Both the position numbers and the translations under genes were made by a program. Shown in pieces: positions 44,015-54,556 of a DNA stretch of 64,000 bases. The notes beneath the pieces were generated by a model. The model was not told the origin of the DNA, made no database searches, and saw only the letters and a program-made list of their open reading frames with translations. The first letter of the stretch is position 1. Each line of letters begins with the position of its first letter. This stretch comes from Cylindrotheca closterium (Eukaryota > Bacillariophyta > Bacillariophyceae > Bacillariales > Bacillariaceae), in contig CAKOGP040000002.1 of assembly GCA_933822405.4 (NCBI GenBank), forward strand, positions 639,954-703,953. Direction: 5' to 3'.

Positions 44015-44821
44015 ATGGACCAGAACAGTTATCGCCGACCAACCAAAGCACAACAAGAGGAAATATTAAAACGGGAAGACATCGAAAAAACAAAACCCCT
44101 TACAAGATGGCTGCTGATGCTTCGTTCATCAGTCGGAAGAGCAACGGGATCTCCCCTCTTGACGATTGCATTCGTAGTGCTGCTGCTACAAGTCTATGCT
44201 GTCAGTCACAAAGGCGGTAGTAGTACGAACTCGAAAGCAAGCATATACAAGGGAACGCAATTCTGGAACGACGAAAAGACACTGGCAGTCAAGACTCTGT
44301 ATGAAACACCATTTGCCCGCTTTCAAATCCATAAGGTCAAGGCTGGAAAGAACATAATCAACGATTGGCTTTGGTGTGATGAAACGGATAGCATTATAGC
44401 CTTGGTGCACGAAGCAGAAACAGGAAAATATATCCTCTTTCGTCAAACGAAGTATGCGATTCCTGGACCACCGACCTTGGCAACGGTTGGCGGGTTGATT
44501 GAACCTGGTGAAGAACCGTTGGAATCAGCCAAACGTGAATTGCAGGAGGAGTTACAAATGGAATCCAACGATTGGATTTCTTTGGGTACATATCGAACTG
44601 CTTCCAATCGTGGAGCTGGCACTTCATCTCTATTTCTAGCCAAGAATGCAACTGGTTCTGCCCAAATGATTTCGACCATCAAGGGCCAACATGATCTGGA
44701 ACGACAGGACATTGTCAGGTGCACAGAAGAGGAACTATTGGAGTTTGTATTGGACGGAAAGTTTGGAGAAATAAAATGGGCGGCGGCAGCTGCATTTTCG
44801 CTCCTGAAGTTGCGCTCGTGA
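44015..44821 (+). CDS. Nudix hydrolase with N-terminal membrane anchor, tandem copy 2
   Basis: A single exon encodes 268 aa. It has the same plan as copy 1: membrane helix (PLLTIAFVVLLLQVYAV), linker, and conserved IYKGTQFWND...TLYETPFARFQIHKVKAGK, then the Nudix box GGLIEPGEEPLESAKRELQE ending ELQM. All metal-binding Glu and the Arg are kept. The two copies share most of the catalytic domain; the N-terminal ~30 residues and the segment after the box (TYRTASNRGAGTSSLF against KYRVSVNRGGGHTHTF) differ, which could change substrate choice. Confidence 0.87.
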   Translation: MDQNSYRRPTKAQQEEILKREDIEKTKPLTRWLLMLRSSVGRATGSPLLTIAFVVLLLQVYAVSHKGGSSTNSKASIYKGTQFWNDEKTLAVKTLYETPFARFQIHKVKAGKNIINDWLWCDETDSIIALVHEAETGKYILFRQTKYAIPGPPTLATVGGLIEPGEEPLESAKRELQEELQMESNDWISLGTYRTASNRGAGTSSLFLAKNATGSAQMISTIKGQHDLERQDIVRCTEEELLEFVLDGKFGEIKWAAAAAFSLLKLRS

Positions 44822-45739
44822 TTATAATCGAATCTATCTCTCTATGATGGCGAATGAAGCAGTATTACCTAATTTCATTCTCGAACTGTTCCAGGAGGTC
44901 AATGAGGGTTGGAAGAGAAGTCGAAGTCAGACCTTTGAATGAACCGAGCAAAAGTGTCTACCGAAAATCAGTGTGCACAGTACCCCTGGTGCACCTACAA
45001 GGTACCAGGGTACCCTTTGTTTTTGTGTCAACAAATTGTGATATTTCAACACGCTTCAGTAGCTAGTATAATCACTCGACACTCGACTACACTGTTTGCT
45101 ACGGTGCCGAGTTCTTAACGGTAAATAATTTATATGGAGTGTGCTGACTCTCAAGGTCATTGTATGTAACAAATGGTAAAGAATTTGTGAAATGCGCTAA
45201 CTCTCAAAGTCATTGTGTGCATGTTAAAAAATAAGCACGAGTACACTTTTGGCGGGGGCAATAGTGGTACACGTACGTGGTAAGGTGTATCAAGTTCGTC
45301 GACGGGTACAGAAAATGTATACAATATTGAACTGCACATTAGCTGACATCTGAGCTGACATCTGAGCTGACATTTAAAAAAAAATAACCACACGACCAAG
45401 GAGAATATTGAATATTCTGAGGATTCGTATTGAAAACTTTGCTTAGGATCTTTGGGCTTTTTTTTGGGGCTCCTTTAGCACACGCTATCAAACTTCCGTA
45501 AAAATGCTGAGAAGAGGAGGTTGTTTAGATAATTGTTAGTTTTGGCGAACAGTTGATACCTTCGAAAGAAACGCCCCTCTGTTTGATCGGTGAACTCTTC
45601 TTGGTTTTGGTGCACAACAGTATCTCGCGTGGTACTCGAATAAGCAGAAGTAAAATGTGGACATAAAATTAATTTCTCACTCATCATCACAGCAACCGAT
45701 CACTCATCACAGCAACTGATTCTCAGACACCTCCTGATA
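44822..45739. other. Spacer upstream of the STAND cluster, with a duplicated block
   Basis: No gene seen. The block at about 44876-45060 (TTCTCGAACTGT..., ending in GGTACC-rich text) recurs in the same orientation upstream of STAND copy B at about 49576-49740. The later text GCCCCTCTGTTTGATCGGTG (45574-45593) recurs upstream of copy C near 54380. A 12-bp tandem repeat lies at 45341-45373. Confidence 0.65.
45341..45373. repeat. 12-bp tandem repeat (AGCTGACATCTG)n
   Basis: Two full copies and a partial one (AGCTGACAT). Confidence 0.85.
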
Positions 45740-48700
45740 ATGTGTATTGTTGATAATGCTAGTAGATCAGGTGAGAGTGTATCCCAAAGCACCACCACAC
45801 AAACCAAGAGCATCGACAGCAAAGGAACCTCTCCTGACAATGTCGGCAGATCTTTTCGCCAGGAAACAAGCTCAAGCTCCGATTCACATTCAAGTACGAG
45901 GAGGAATATGGTAGATGCTGAAATGTCGCAGCTCGGACTCTATGGACGTCAAACAGAAACTGAAACAATTCGAAATTGTCTTGACGACCTTGTCAAGACT
46001 GGAAAGAACAAGCTCCTGTACATTTCTGGAGTTTCTGGTTCTGGTAAGACGGCGCTTGCTGCCACTGTGGCCGATGTGGTCGATTCCGAAAGAGGCATCT
46101 TTGCAATTGGCAAGTTCGACCAGAAGCTACGCGACGAGCCGTATGCGGGTATTGCAACAGCTGGACGACATATCTGTGGTGAAATTCTTCATCGAAAGAA
46201 CTCGACTGGAAAGATGCGATCTGGCCTATCCTTCGACCACATCAAGAAGACCATCATCGAGAATGTTGGATCCGAGTTGGTCACGCTTGCCATGATTCTT
46301 CCCGAGATCGAAGATATTGTGGGCTCTGTCTCAGATTTGTTCTCTGAAGATAGTGAACACGACGAAGACTATGGTGCGAACAGGGAACGTCTGAATACTG
46401 CCTTTCGAACCTTCTTTCGTACAGTGGCTGCGTTCTTCAAGCCTCTTGTGATGGTCTTGGATGATGTCCAATGGGCCGATCTACCGTCTTTGAACCTAAT
46501 GGAGGTCTTGATCACAGATGACGCGAGCACCAACTTCATGCTTGTGGCTCTGTACCGATCAAATGAGGTCAATGACGCTCATGCGGTGAGTAAGATGATC
46601 CGATCGCTTGATGAGAAACAAAAAGACTGCGATTTCGATACCACCAAGATCGAGGTCGGAGATCTGAGGGTTGGACAAGTGGACGAGATCCTGGTTGATC
46701 TACTGAAGCTACCAAGCTATCGCACTTCAGAGCTGGCCGAGATCATCCACAGAAGGACAGGAGGCAACGCCTTCTTCGTTTTGAATTTCATCAGCATGCT
46801 CAAGAGTCAGAAACTGGTTGTATACTCGAAGCGAGAGCAAAGCTGGGTATGGGACGAGAGCGAGGTCGAGCTCGAGACTATAGCAACCGATAACGTGGTC
46901 GATCTTTTGAAGCAACGCATGAAGAGTCTGCCCGCGAAAATGCAAGAGACCCTTGAACTGGCCGCTTGTCTGGGAGCTAGCTTTCGAGAAGATATGTTGT
47001 CAAAAGTAGCCAGGGATTACTTCGCAGGACAGAAAGACTGCCCGACAGCAGATCAAATCTCAAAATGGCTAACGGATGGCATCCTGCAAGGCCTACTGAA
47101 GATGGACAGCGTCGGCTACCGCTGGGTCCATGACAAAGTGCAAGAGGCCGCACTTTCGATCACAGATGACGCGGATCAGAAGAAGATGCGCTACCAAGTT
47201 GGCAATATCATGCTTCGTCGGCTATCGAGGCAAGAACTGGACCAGGTCTTGTTTGTTGTGGTCAATCTACTGAATGCCGGAACTGGACGTGAAATGTCGT
47301 CAGAGTCAGCGGTGTCTTTGGCCGAGTTGAATCTTCGGGCAGCGAACAGAGCCATGAGACTTTCTGGCTTCGAGGTAGCAAGTCACTACACCGATACTGC
47401 GATCGAGCTCCTTCCGACAGGATACTGGAAGTCTCACTACGAGATGGCGATCAAGCTACATACGATTGCCACAAATGTGTATAGCGTGCTGGGAAATGTG
47501 GAAAAGATGGAAGCTATGTATGATGACGTTATGAAACAACCTAATGTTCCGTTGAAAGACAGGCTCCCTCTGTACAGCTCGATGGTAGAGTCTCTGTCAG
47601 GCAGAGATGTAGAACGTGCAAAAGATCTGTCCTTTGATGTCTTGGAGCAGTTGGGCCATGGCATCATGCGAGATGGGAAAAAGCTGACTATGTATCTTAA
47701 GCTGAACCTTGTGAAATCTCACGACAGGAATCTAGATCCTAACATAGTATCACGGCTCCCAATGATGAAAGATGAGAATGCGATTGCTGCAATGAAAGTC
47801 CTTTCTCCTATGATAATTCTGACCTTTGCAACGAACAAGAAAGAACTGTGTTCGGTATCGTCCAAAATGGTCGCTCTTGTCAACGAGTATGGGCTATGCA
47901 GTGAGGCAGCCAATGCTTACGGTATTAGAGGAGGTTTTTCAAGTAACCTTAAAGTGATTGAAGCACATGCAAAGTGTGCTCACATGATAATGGATCAGTC
48001 CAAGGATCGTTATGCCAAAGCGGCAACAAAAGTATACATATTTTGTCTTTTCAGCTTTACCAGGGACATCCGATGGGTTCAGAAGACTTTCTTTGAGAAC
48101 TATCATTACGGCTTGCAAGTTGGAGACATTCAAATGGCGATCTACTCGTACATGATGGGACTATACTACGAGCTCGTGTGCGGGCGTTCGCTTGTGACTG
48201 TCACGGAAGAAACGAGAGAGACCATGGCGCATCTCAAAGCGATGAATCGTGACTCCCAAATGGAACTACTGTCTGTTCTATTTCAAAGTATGCTGAACAT
48301 GAAAGGGGAAGCAGAAGATCCTTTGGTACTCAAGGGAGAAGCCATGGACGAGACAGCATTGGATCCTGCCTCGATAACTTCTTGGAACGATGCCTTGATA
48401 ATTGGGTACAAAGGTGTTCTTAATGCGTATTGCGGCAGTCATCAAGCCAACGCTGAAGAGATTCTTGAAAAGATGCCCTTTGTGAGAGATGAAGTTGGTG
48501 CCGATGCAATCATAATGTGGCTTGATATCTATGTCGCTGTGTCTTGTTTGCACTGCGCCCGTTCCAGAGGCAAGCGATCAGGAAAGTACCGAAAGCATGG
48601 TCAGAATATTAGCAAGACGGTCAAGACATGGATTGCCCAAGGATGTCCAAACTTTTTACACCTTGACTACCTTCTGGATGCAGAGTTGGCTGTGTTGAAA

Positions 48701-48958
48701 GGTGATTTCAAAAAGGCTTGCAAATACTACAAGCTGTCGATCAAGATCGGAGAGAAAATGGGTCGGGTGAACGATGCTGGGTTAGCATCAGAGCGGCTAG
48801 GAGAGTATTTGCTTGAAAAGAAGGATAGAGACGGTGCTCGGAAGGCTCTGCTGCGGTCGATCGAATTCTACAAGCTGTGGGCATCTGATTACAAAGTAGA
48901 ATCGGTCCGTTCTATGTACGAAGAGATTCTCCACCCTGCCAGTGTCATTCAACAGTGA
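45740..48958 (+). CDS. STAND-type ATPase (AAA_16/PknK-like), tandem copy A
   Basis: A single exon encodes 1,072 aa. Residues 1-64 are a Ser/Thr-rich tail. The ATPase begins LGLYGRQTETETIRNCL (65-81): Walker A GVSGSGKT at 97-104, Walker B and the STAND hallmark LVMVLDDVQWAD at 236-247, LYRSNEV at 271-277, and GGNAFF at 341-346. The winged-helix part ends RWVHDKVQEAA (461-471), a signature I know from the ATPase domain of PknK-like kinases and hybrid histidine kinases. From ~530 on the protein is all helical, TPR-like (KACKYYKLSIKIGEKMG, LASERLGEYLLEKK). No kinase, cyclase or other output domain is present. STAND ATPases act as ligand-driven switches, so a sensor role is plausible, but the trigger is unknown. 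Confidence 0.88.
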   Translation: MCIVDNASRSGESVSQSTTTQTKSIDSKGTSPDNVGRSFRQETSSSSDSHSSTRRNMVDAEMSQLGLYGRQTETETIRNCLDDLVKTGKNKLLYISGVSGSGKTALAATVADVVDSERGIFAIGKFDQKLRDEPYAGIATAGRHICGEILHRKNSTGKMRSGLSFDHIKKTIIENVGSELVTLAMILPEIEDIVGSVSDLFSEDSEHDEDYGANRERLNTAFRTFFRTVAAFFKPLVMVLDDVQWADLPSLNLMEVLITDDASTNFMLVALYRSNEVNDAHAVSKMIRSLDEKQKDCDFDTTKIEVGDLRVGQVDEILVDLLKLPSYRTSELAEIIHRRTGGNAFFVLNFISMLKSQKLVVYSKREQSWVWDESEVELETIATDNVVDLLKQRMKSLPAKMQETLELAACLGASFREDMLSKVARDYFAGQKDCPTADQISKWLTDGILQGLLKMDSVGYRWVHDKVQEAALSITDDADQKKMRYQVGNIMLRRLSRQELDQVLFVVVNLLNAGTGREMSSESAVSLAELNLRAANRAMRLSGFEVASHYTDTAIELLPTGYWKSHYEMAIKLHTIATNVYSVLGNVEKMEAMYDDVMKQPNVPLKDRLPLYSSMVESLSGRDVERAKDLSFDVLEQLGHGIMRDGKKLTMYLKLNLVKSHDRNLDPNIVSRLPMMKDENAIAAMKVLSPMIILTFATNKKELCSVSSKMVALVNEYGLCSEAANAYGIRGGFSSNLKVIEAHAKCAHMIMDQSKDRYAKAATKVYIFCLFSFTRDIRWVQKTFFENYHYGLQVGDIQMAIYSYMMGLYYELVCGRSLVTVTEETRETMAHLKAMNRDSQMELLSVLFQSMLNMKGEAEDPLVLKGEAMDETALDPASITSWNDALIIGYKGVLNAYCGSHQANAEEILEKMPFVRDEVGADAIIMWLDIYVAVSCLHCARSRGKRSGKYRKHGQNISKTVKTWIAQGCPNFLHLDYLLDAELAVLKGDFKKACKYYKLSIKIGEKMGRVNDAGLASERLGEYLLEKKDRDGARKALLRSIEFYKLWASDYKVESVRSMYEEILHPASVIQQ

Positions 48959-50316
48959 GCTTGAGATTGACTTTCACCAAGCTTTATAGCAATTTGATGA
49001 CTGGGGAATCAAGACGAGACGATCGTCAAGAACTCTCTTCAAGGCTCGGTTTTTTTTCTACCAGTGCGATTTTATTATTATTTTTGCTTCGTGTTTTGTA
49101 TAATATTTTATTTTTCAGAGACAATCTACAATATATCTTTCTATCTAAGATAGCCTACTGCCGTCCTCCGTGTGTGTGTTCATAGTATTTTGTCTTGGTG
49201 TGTAGCTGGTGGGTTGTGGTGTGAAGCGGGTCGAACTGATCGAGTAATAGACTCGATTCGTTCGACCAATCTCAGAAATCCCGTGTGCGGTATTACTGAG
49301 ATCTGCTTTCCTACCAGGCACCGCCGATATGGTAAAATGGAGGCGGTGCCCAACAGGGCGGGTGAGGTTTGGGAGAGAAAAATTGAATTACCACGACACA
49401 AGTGGGTGAATTCAATCTCAGTCGATAAACTGGGCATCATTGCCTCGGCGCATCGACAACAACTTTTGACGGTCGAAGGCCGTTCGGCCTTTGTCCGTCT
49501 GTAACACAATGTAGTCAAAGAAATCGAACAGTGTGCCTGCGGTCTACTTTGGAATATCTAAAATGGATCTAATTTTATTCTCGAACTGTACACTACCAGA
49601 GGTGAGCAAAATAATGCAAATAAGAGTTGGAAGGCGCAGTCGATGTCAGGCCATCGAACGAATCCAGCAAAAGTATCTGCCTTTATATCAACAAATTCTT
49701 ACCTTCGAACACTGCAGTACCAGGTACCAGGTACCCCACCCTCCTGGTACTGTAAAAGCACGACTCAGTCCACTTTTGGCAGATCTGAAACGTGGTACGA
49801 GAGGGCAAATTCGTGGGTAAAGTGCAGAATTTGTGGAGCGCGGTTCGCGTCTCGAAGATCCATTGGAACGGCCGGGAAATAGAAATTTAGCATACAATTC
49901 TTGGGAGTAAATATTGATTTTCCCGGCCGTCCGTGTTGTACTGTACCGATATATATGTCTTGCTCTTCATGTGATCTGACATCCGTAAGAATGATGAAGC
50001 TAATTATGTCTTCATTTTAGTTTACATTTATAAAACTGAACTCAGGAATTAGCGTGCGAGGATGCAGTACATGCGGTTGGTGCAAATACTACAGTTCGTT
50101 GAAAGGCCGAGCATTTTTATGGATTGCGCTATCTTATCACAGTCCAGTACAGAATGTCGATCGAATTTCTAGGTTCCTCTTGGCTTTTTCGAGCACTTGG
50201 TTTTCTGTTTAACATACGCTATCAAACTTCATCAAATTTAGAGGAGGCGAAATGCACAAAAGGGCCCAATTCGCCTTGGCGAACAGTTCAAAACTAAGAA
50301 ATAAAAGCTTTGAATT
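48959..50316. other. Spacer between STAND copies A and B
   Basis: Holds the 3' flank of copy A, the three-hairpin module (49205-49380), a block shared with the region upstream of copy A (about 49576-49740), a GGTACC palindrome cluster near 49721-49760, and the upstream region of copy B. Open frames here are short and without domains. Confidence 0.6.
49205..49380. repeat. Three-hairpin module downstream of STAND copy A
   Basis: After the shared lead CTGGTGGGTTGTGGTGTGAA come three stem-loops. H1 pairs 49229-49245 with 49251-49267 (16 of 17 including one G-U). H2 pairs ATCTCAG at 49269-49275 with CTGAGAT at 49296-49302, with inner pairs AAT/ATT and CCG/CGG. H3 pairs GGCACCGCC (49317-49325) with GGCGGTGCC (49342-49350). 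A G-rich tail (AGGGCGGGTGAGGTTTGGG) and a purine run follow. The homologous module at 53836-54030 keeps the three stems with changed bases. It could be RNA (3' UTR or separate transcript) or cruciform DNA. Confidence 0.75.
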
Positions 50317-53300
50317 ATGAAAGAATCACAACATCAAAAAATGTGTATTGTTGACAATGCTAGTAGATCAGGTGAGAGTGTATCCCAAAGCACCACCACA
50401 CAAACCAAGAGCATCGACAGCAAAGGAACCTCTCCTGACAATGTCGGCAGATCTTTTCGCCAGGAAACAAGCTCAAGCTCCGATTCACATTCAAGTACGA
50501 GGAGGAATATGGTAGATGCTGAAATGTCGCAGCTCGGACTCTATGGACGTCAAACAGAAACTGAAACAATTCGAAATTGTCTTGACGACCTTGTCAAGAC
50601 TGGAAAGAACAAGCTCCTGTACATTTCTGGAGTTTCTGGTTCTGGTAAGACGGCGCTTGCTGCCACTGTGGCCGATGTGGTCGATTCCGAAAGAGGCATC
50701 TTTGCAATTGGCAAGTTCGACCAGAAGCTACGCGACGAGCCGTATGCGGGTATTGCAACAGCTGGACGACATATCTGTGGTGAAATTCTTCATCGAAAGA
50801 ACTCGACTGGAAAGATGCGATCTGGCCTATCCTTCGACCACATCAAGAAGACCATCATCGAGAATGTTGGATCCGAGTTGGTCACGCTTGCCATGATTCT
50901 TCCCGAGATCGAAGATATTGTGGGCTCTGTCTCAGATTTGTTCTCTGAAGATAGTGAACACGACGAAGACTATGGTGCGAACAGGGAACGTCTGAATACT
51001 GCCTTTCGAACCTTCTTTCGTACAGTGGCTGCGTTCTTCAAGCCTCTTGTGATGGTCTTGGATGATGTCCAATGGGCCGATCTACCGTCTTTGAACCTAA
51101 TGGAGGTCTTGATCACAGATGACGCGAGCACCAACTTCATGCTTGTGGCTCTGTACCGATCAAATGAGGTCAATGACGCTCATGCGGTGAGTAAGATGAT
51201 CCGATCGCTTGATGAGAAACAAAAAGACTGCGATTTCGATACCACCAAGATCGAGGTCGGAGATCTGAGGGTTGGACAAGTGGACGAGATCCTGGTTGAT
51301 CTACTGAAGCTACCAAGCTATCGCACTTCAGAGCTGGCCGAGATCATCCACAGAAGGACAGGAGGCAACGCCTTCTTCGTTTTGAATTTCATCAGCATGC
51401 TCAAGAGTCAGAAACTGGTTGTATACTCGAAGCGAGAGCAAAGCTGGGTATGGGACGAGAGCGAGGTCGAGCTCGAGACTATAGCAACCGATAACGTGGT
51501 CGATCTTTTGAAGCAACGCATGAAGAGTCTGCCCGCGAAAATGCAAGAGACCCTTGAACTGGCCGCTTGTCTGGGAGCTAGCTTTCGAGAAGATATGTTG
51601 TCAAAAGTAGCCAGGGATTACTTCGCAGGACAGAAAGACTGCCCGACAGCAGATCAAATCTCAAAATGGCTAACGGATGGCATCCTGCAAGGCCTACTGA
51701 AGATGGACAGCGTCGGCTACCGCTGGGTCCATGACAAAGTGCAAGAGGCCGCACTTTCGATCACAGATGACGCGGATCAGAAGAAGATGCGCTACCAAGT
51801 TGGCAATATCATGCTTCGTCGGCTATCGAGGCAAGAACTGGACCAGGTCTTGTTTGTTGTGGTCAATCTACTGAATGCCGGAACTGGACGTGAAATGTCG
51901 TCAGAGTCAGCGGTGTCTTTGGCCGAGTTGAATCTTCGGGCAGCGAACAGAGCCATGAGACTTTCTGGCTTCGAGGTAGCAAGTCACTACACCGATACTG
52001 CGATCGAGCTCCTTCCGACAGGATACTGGAAGTCTCACTACGAGATGGCGATCAAGCTACATACGATTGCCACAAATGTGTATAGCGTGCTGGGAAATGT
52101 GGAAAAGATGGAAGCTATGTATGATGACGTTATGAAACAACCTAATGTTCCGTTGAAAGACAGGCTCCCTCTGTACAGCTCGATGGTAGAGTCTCTGTCA
52201 GGCAGAGATGTAGAACGTGCAAAAGATCTTTCCTTTGATGTCTTGAAGCAGTTGGGCCATGGCATCATGCGAGATGGGAAAAAGCTGACTATGTATCTTA
52301 AGCTGAACCTTGTGAAATCTCACGACAGGAATCTAGATCCTAACATAGTATCACGGCTCCCAATGATGAAAGATGAGAATGCGATTGCTGCAATGAAAGT
52401 CCTTTCTGCAATGATATCTTTGACTTATGCAACGAACAAGAAAGAACTGTGTTCGGTATCGTCCAAAATGGTCGCTCTTGTCAACAAGTATGGGCTTTCC
52501 ATTGAAGCTGCTAATGCATTTGGAATCAGGGGAGCCTTCTCCAGTAACCTTAAAGTGATTGAAGCACATGCACAGTGTGCCCACATGATAATGGACCAGT
52601 TCAAGGATCGCTATGCCAAAGCGGCAACAAAAGTGTTCATCTATTGCCTCTTCAGCTTCACTCGGGACATCCCATGGGTGCAAAAGAATCTATTTGAAAA
52701 TTATCACTACAGCTTGCAAGTTGGAGACATTCAAATGTCGATCTACTCGTACATGATGGGACTATACTACGAGCTCGTGTGCGGGCGTTCGCTTGTGGCA
52801 GTTGTCGAAGAGACACGAGAGACCATGGCACATCTCAAAGCGATGAATCGTGACTCCCAAATGGACCTACTGTCTGTCCTTTTTCAAAGTATGCTGAACA
52901 TGAAAGGGGAAGCAGAAGATCCTTTGGTACTCAAGGGAGAAGCCATGGACGAGACAGCATTGGATCCTGCCTCGGTGTGTTCCTGGAATGATGCCCTGAT
53001 AATTGGGTACAAAGGTGTTCTTAATGCGTATTGCGACAATCATCAAGCCAACGCTGAAGAGATTCTTGAAAAGATGCCCTTTGTGAGAGATGAGGTTGGG
53101 GGTGATGGAATCGTCATGTGGTTTGATATCTATGTCGCTGTGTCTTGTTTGCACTGCGCCCGTTCCAGAGGCAAGCGATCAGGAAAGTACCGAAAGCATG
53201 GTCAGAATATTAGCAAGAAGGTCAAGGCATGGATTGCCCAAGGATGTCCAAACTTGTTACACCTTGATTACCTTCTGAATGCAGAGTTTGCTGTGTTGAA

Positions 53301-53559
53301 GGGTGATTTCAAAAAGGCTTGCAAATACTACAAGCTGTCGATTAAGATCGGAGAGAAAATGGGTCGGATAAACGATGCTGGGTTAGCATCGGAGCGGCTT
53401 GGGGAGTATTTGCTGGAAAAGAAGGACAAAGGCGGTGCTCGAAAGGCTCTGCTGCAGTCCATCGAATTCTACAAGCTGTGGGCATCGGATTATAAGGTAG
53501 AATCGGTCCGTTCTATGTACGAAGAGATTCTCCACCCTGCCAGTGTCATTCAATTGTGA
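50317..53559 (+). CDS. STAND-type ATPase, tandem copy B
   Basis: A single exon encodes 1,080 aa. It differs from copy A at the start by an extra MKESQHQK before the shared MCIVDNASRS, because the ATG lies 24 nt further upstream. Residues from there to the end of the first helical part are identical to copy A by eye, including all ATPase motifs. The first difference is at VLKQLGHG (E to K, near 52240). The C-terminal third then differs at many positions, such as LSIEAANAFGIRGAF for LCSEAANAYGIRGGF, KVFIYCL for KVYIFCL, and WVQKNLF for WVQKTFF. Its 3' flank also differs from A and C, so B is the odd one at its end. Confidence 0.88.
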   Translation: MKESQHQKMCIVDNASRSGESVSQSTTTQTKSIDSKGTSPDNVGRSFRQETSSSSDSHSSTRRNMVDAEMSQLGLYGRQTETETIRNCLDDLVKTGKNKLLYISGVSGSGKTALAATVADVVDSERGIFAIGKFDQKLRDEPYAGIATAGRHICGEILHRKNSTGKMRSGLSFDHIKKTIIENVGSELVTLAMILPEIEDIVGSVSDLFSEDSEHDEDYGANRERLNTAFRTFFRTVAAFFKPLVMVLDDVQWADLPSLNLMEVLITDDASTNFMLVALYRSNEVNDAHAVSKMIRSLDEKQKDCDFDTTKIEVGDLRVGQVDEILVDLLKLPSYRTSELAEIIHRRTGGNAFFVLNFISMLKSQKLVVYSKREQSWVWDESEVELETIATDNVVDLLKQRMKSLPAKMQETLELAACLGASFREDMLSKVARDYFAGQKDCPTADQISKWLTDGILQGLLKMDSVGYRWVHDKVQEAALSITDDADQKKMRYQVGNIMLRRLSRQELDQVLFVVVNLLNAGTGREMSSESAVSLAELNLRAANRAMRLSGFEVASHYTDTAIELLPTGYWKSHYEMAIKLHTIATNVYSVLGNVEKMEAMYDDVMKQPNVPLKDRLPLYSSMVESLSGRDVERAKDLSFDVLKQLGHGIMRDGKKLTMYLKLNLVKSHDRNLDPNIVSRLPMMKDENAIAAMKVLSAMISLTYATNKKELCSVSSKMVALVNKYGLSIEAANAFGIRGAFSSNLKVIEAHAQCAHMIMDQFKDRYAKAATKVFIYCLFSFTRDIPWVQKNLFENYHYSLQVGDIQMSIYSYMMGLYYELVCGRSLVAVVEETRETMAHLKAMNRDSQMDLLSVLFQSMLNMKGEAEDPLVLKGEAMDETALDPASVCSWNDALIIGYKGVLNAYCDNHQANAEEILEKMPFVRDEVGGDGIVMWFDIYVAVSCLHCARSRGKRSGKYRKHGQNISKKVKAWIAQGCPNLLHLDYLLNAEFAVLKGDFKKACKYYKLSIKIGEKMGRINDAGLASERLGEYLLEKKDKGGARKALLQSIEFYKLWASDYKVESVRSMYEEILHPASVIQL

Positions 53560-54556
53560 GCTTGAGGCCTTTTTCATCACTCTACATACTGTAGCAATTT
53601 GATGATGACTGAATCAAGGCGAGAGACTCAAGACGGCACGATCATCTCTTCACGGCTCCATGCTTCTTCTATCAGTGCGATTTTTATTTTTATTTTTCTT
53701 CATAGTCGTAGGAGGACGAGTTTGAAAAGTATAATGCATTTTTTAATTTTCAGTCTGGATCAGCCGATTTGCTATGCTATCTTCGATAGCCAACTGGCGC
53801 CTTCTTTTCTGGTTCTTCTACTTGGTGTTTTGGAGTGACTCTGGTGGGTTGTGGTGTGAAGCTTAGCTTGTCCTTTTGAGTTCCTTTCGAGTTGCGCGCG
53901 AAGCTTGCGACTCAAAGGACCAGTCTCAGATTTCCCGTAAGACGTGAAATCTGAGACTTGCCAGGCCTTGACACGAAACAATCGTGTCAAGGCCCAAGGG
54001 TGTGGTGGGATGGGAAAGAAAGAAATAACTCTTATCTTTCTGTCAGTATACTTGCACACAAGTTCGATATGTGTAGATCGGACTTAGGTTGCTGGTGCAA
54101 TACTGAGATGACGGTCGCCCTACCGTCTTTCATGGAGTCACTATGGAGTCCATTGGTTCGACCGCTTTCTTCCGTCTACGTTAGAGAAGTGTATGTCTTC
54201 ATGGCGAGGTCAAATTTCGATTCCAAATCTCGACAGTTTCTAAATGCATGGTGTTGAACTTCCGTCAATTAAGGGGGAAGTTTTACACTCGAATACTGTA
54301 TTTGAGACGACGATGGGATCATTTAGACACACCAATAACCACAAAGGTGTGGGGAAATTAATGGAACTTTGAACAAACGCCCCTCTGTTTGATCGGTGCA
54401 CAATTTCTTGGTCGTAGTCTGTCCCGTCACTCTAGAATAAAATATTTATGCGAACAATTTATTTTGAGAATACCAAAAATTCTCATACTCGTCACCGTCA
54501 CCGTGACCATGTCCGACCACTCGTTGCACTAAATCATTATCCGAGACATCCTGATA
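53560..54556. other. Spacer between STAND copies B and C
   Basis: Contains the 3' flank of copy B, the three-hairpin module (53836-54030), and the upstream flank of copy C, which shares GCCCCTCTGTTTGATCGGTG and the TCCTGATAATGTGTATTG start context with copy A. No gene seen. Confidence 0.6.
53836..54030. repeat. Three-hairpin module downstream of STAND copy B
   Basis: Same lead as the copy A module (CTGGTGGGTTGTGGTGTGAA). H1 pairs GTCCTTTTGAGT (53870-53881) with ACTCAAAGGAC (53910-53920) with one bulge. H2 pairs 53922-53934 with 53946-53958, 13 perfect bp. H3 pairs 53964-53976 with 53982-53994, 13 perfect bp around a 5-nt loop. The tail is AAGGGTGTGGTGGGATGGG, able to form a G-quadruplex in principle, then GAAAGAAAG. 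Compared with the module after copy A, H2 shows three base pairs changed on both sides. Confidence 0.78.

Noticed and set aside
49205..49380. Hammerhead ribozyme or integron-type attC site as explanation of the hairpin module
   Set aside because: The hammerhead core (CTGANGA and GAAA in the right places) is absent, and attC sites are not known in nuclear genomes of algae and need different bulge patterns.
49172..49518. Open frames on both strands across the hairpin module
   Set aside because: Both translations just run through inverted repeats. The copy B spacer does not keep the frames, whereas it keeps the stems.
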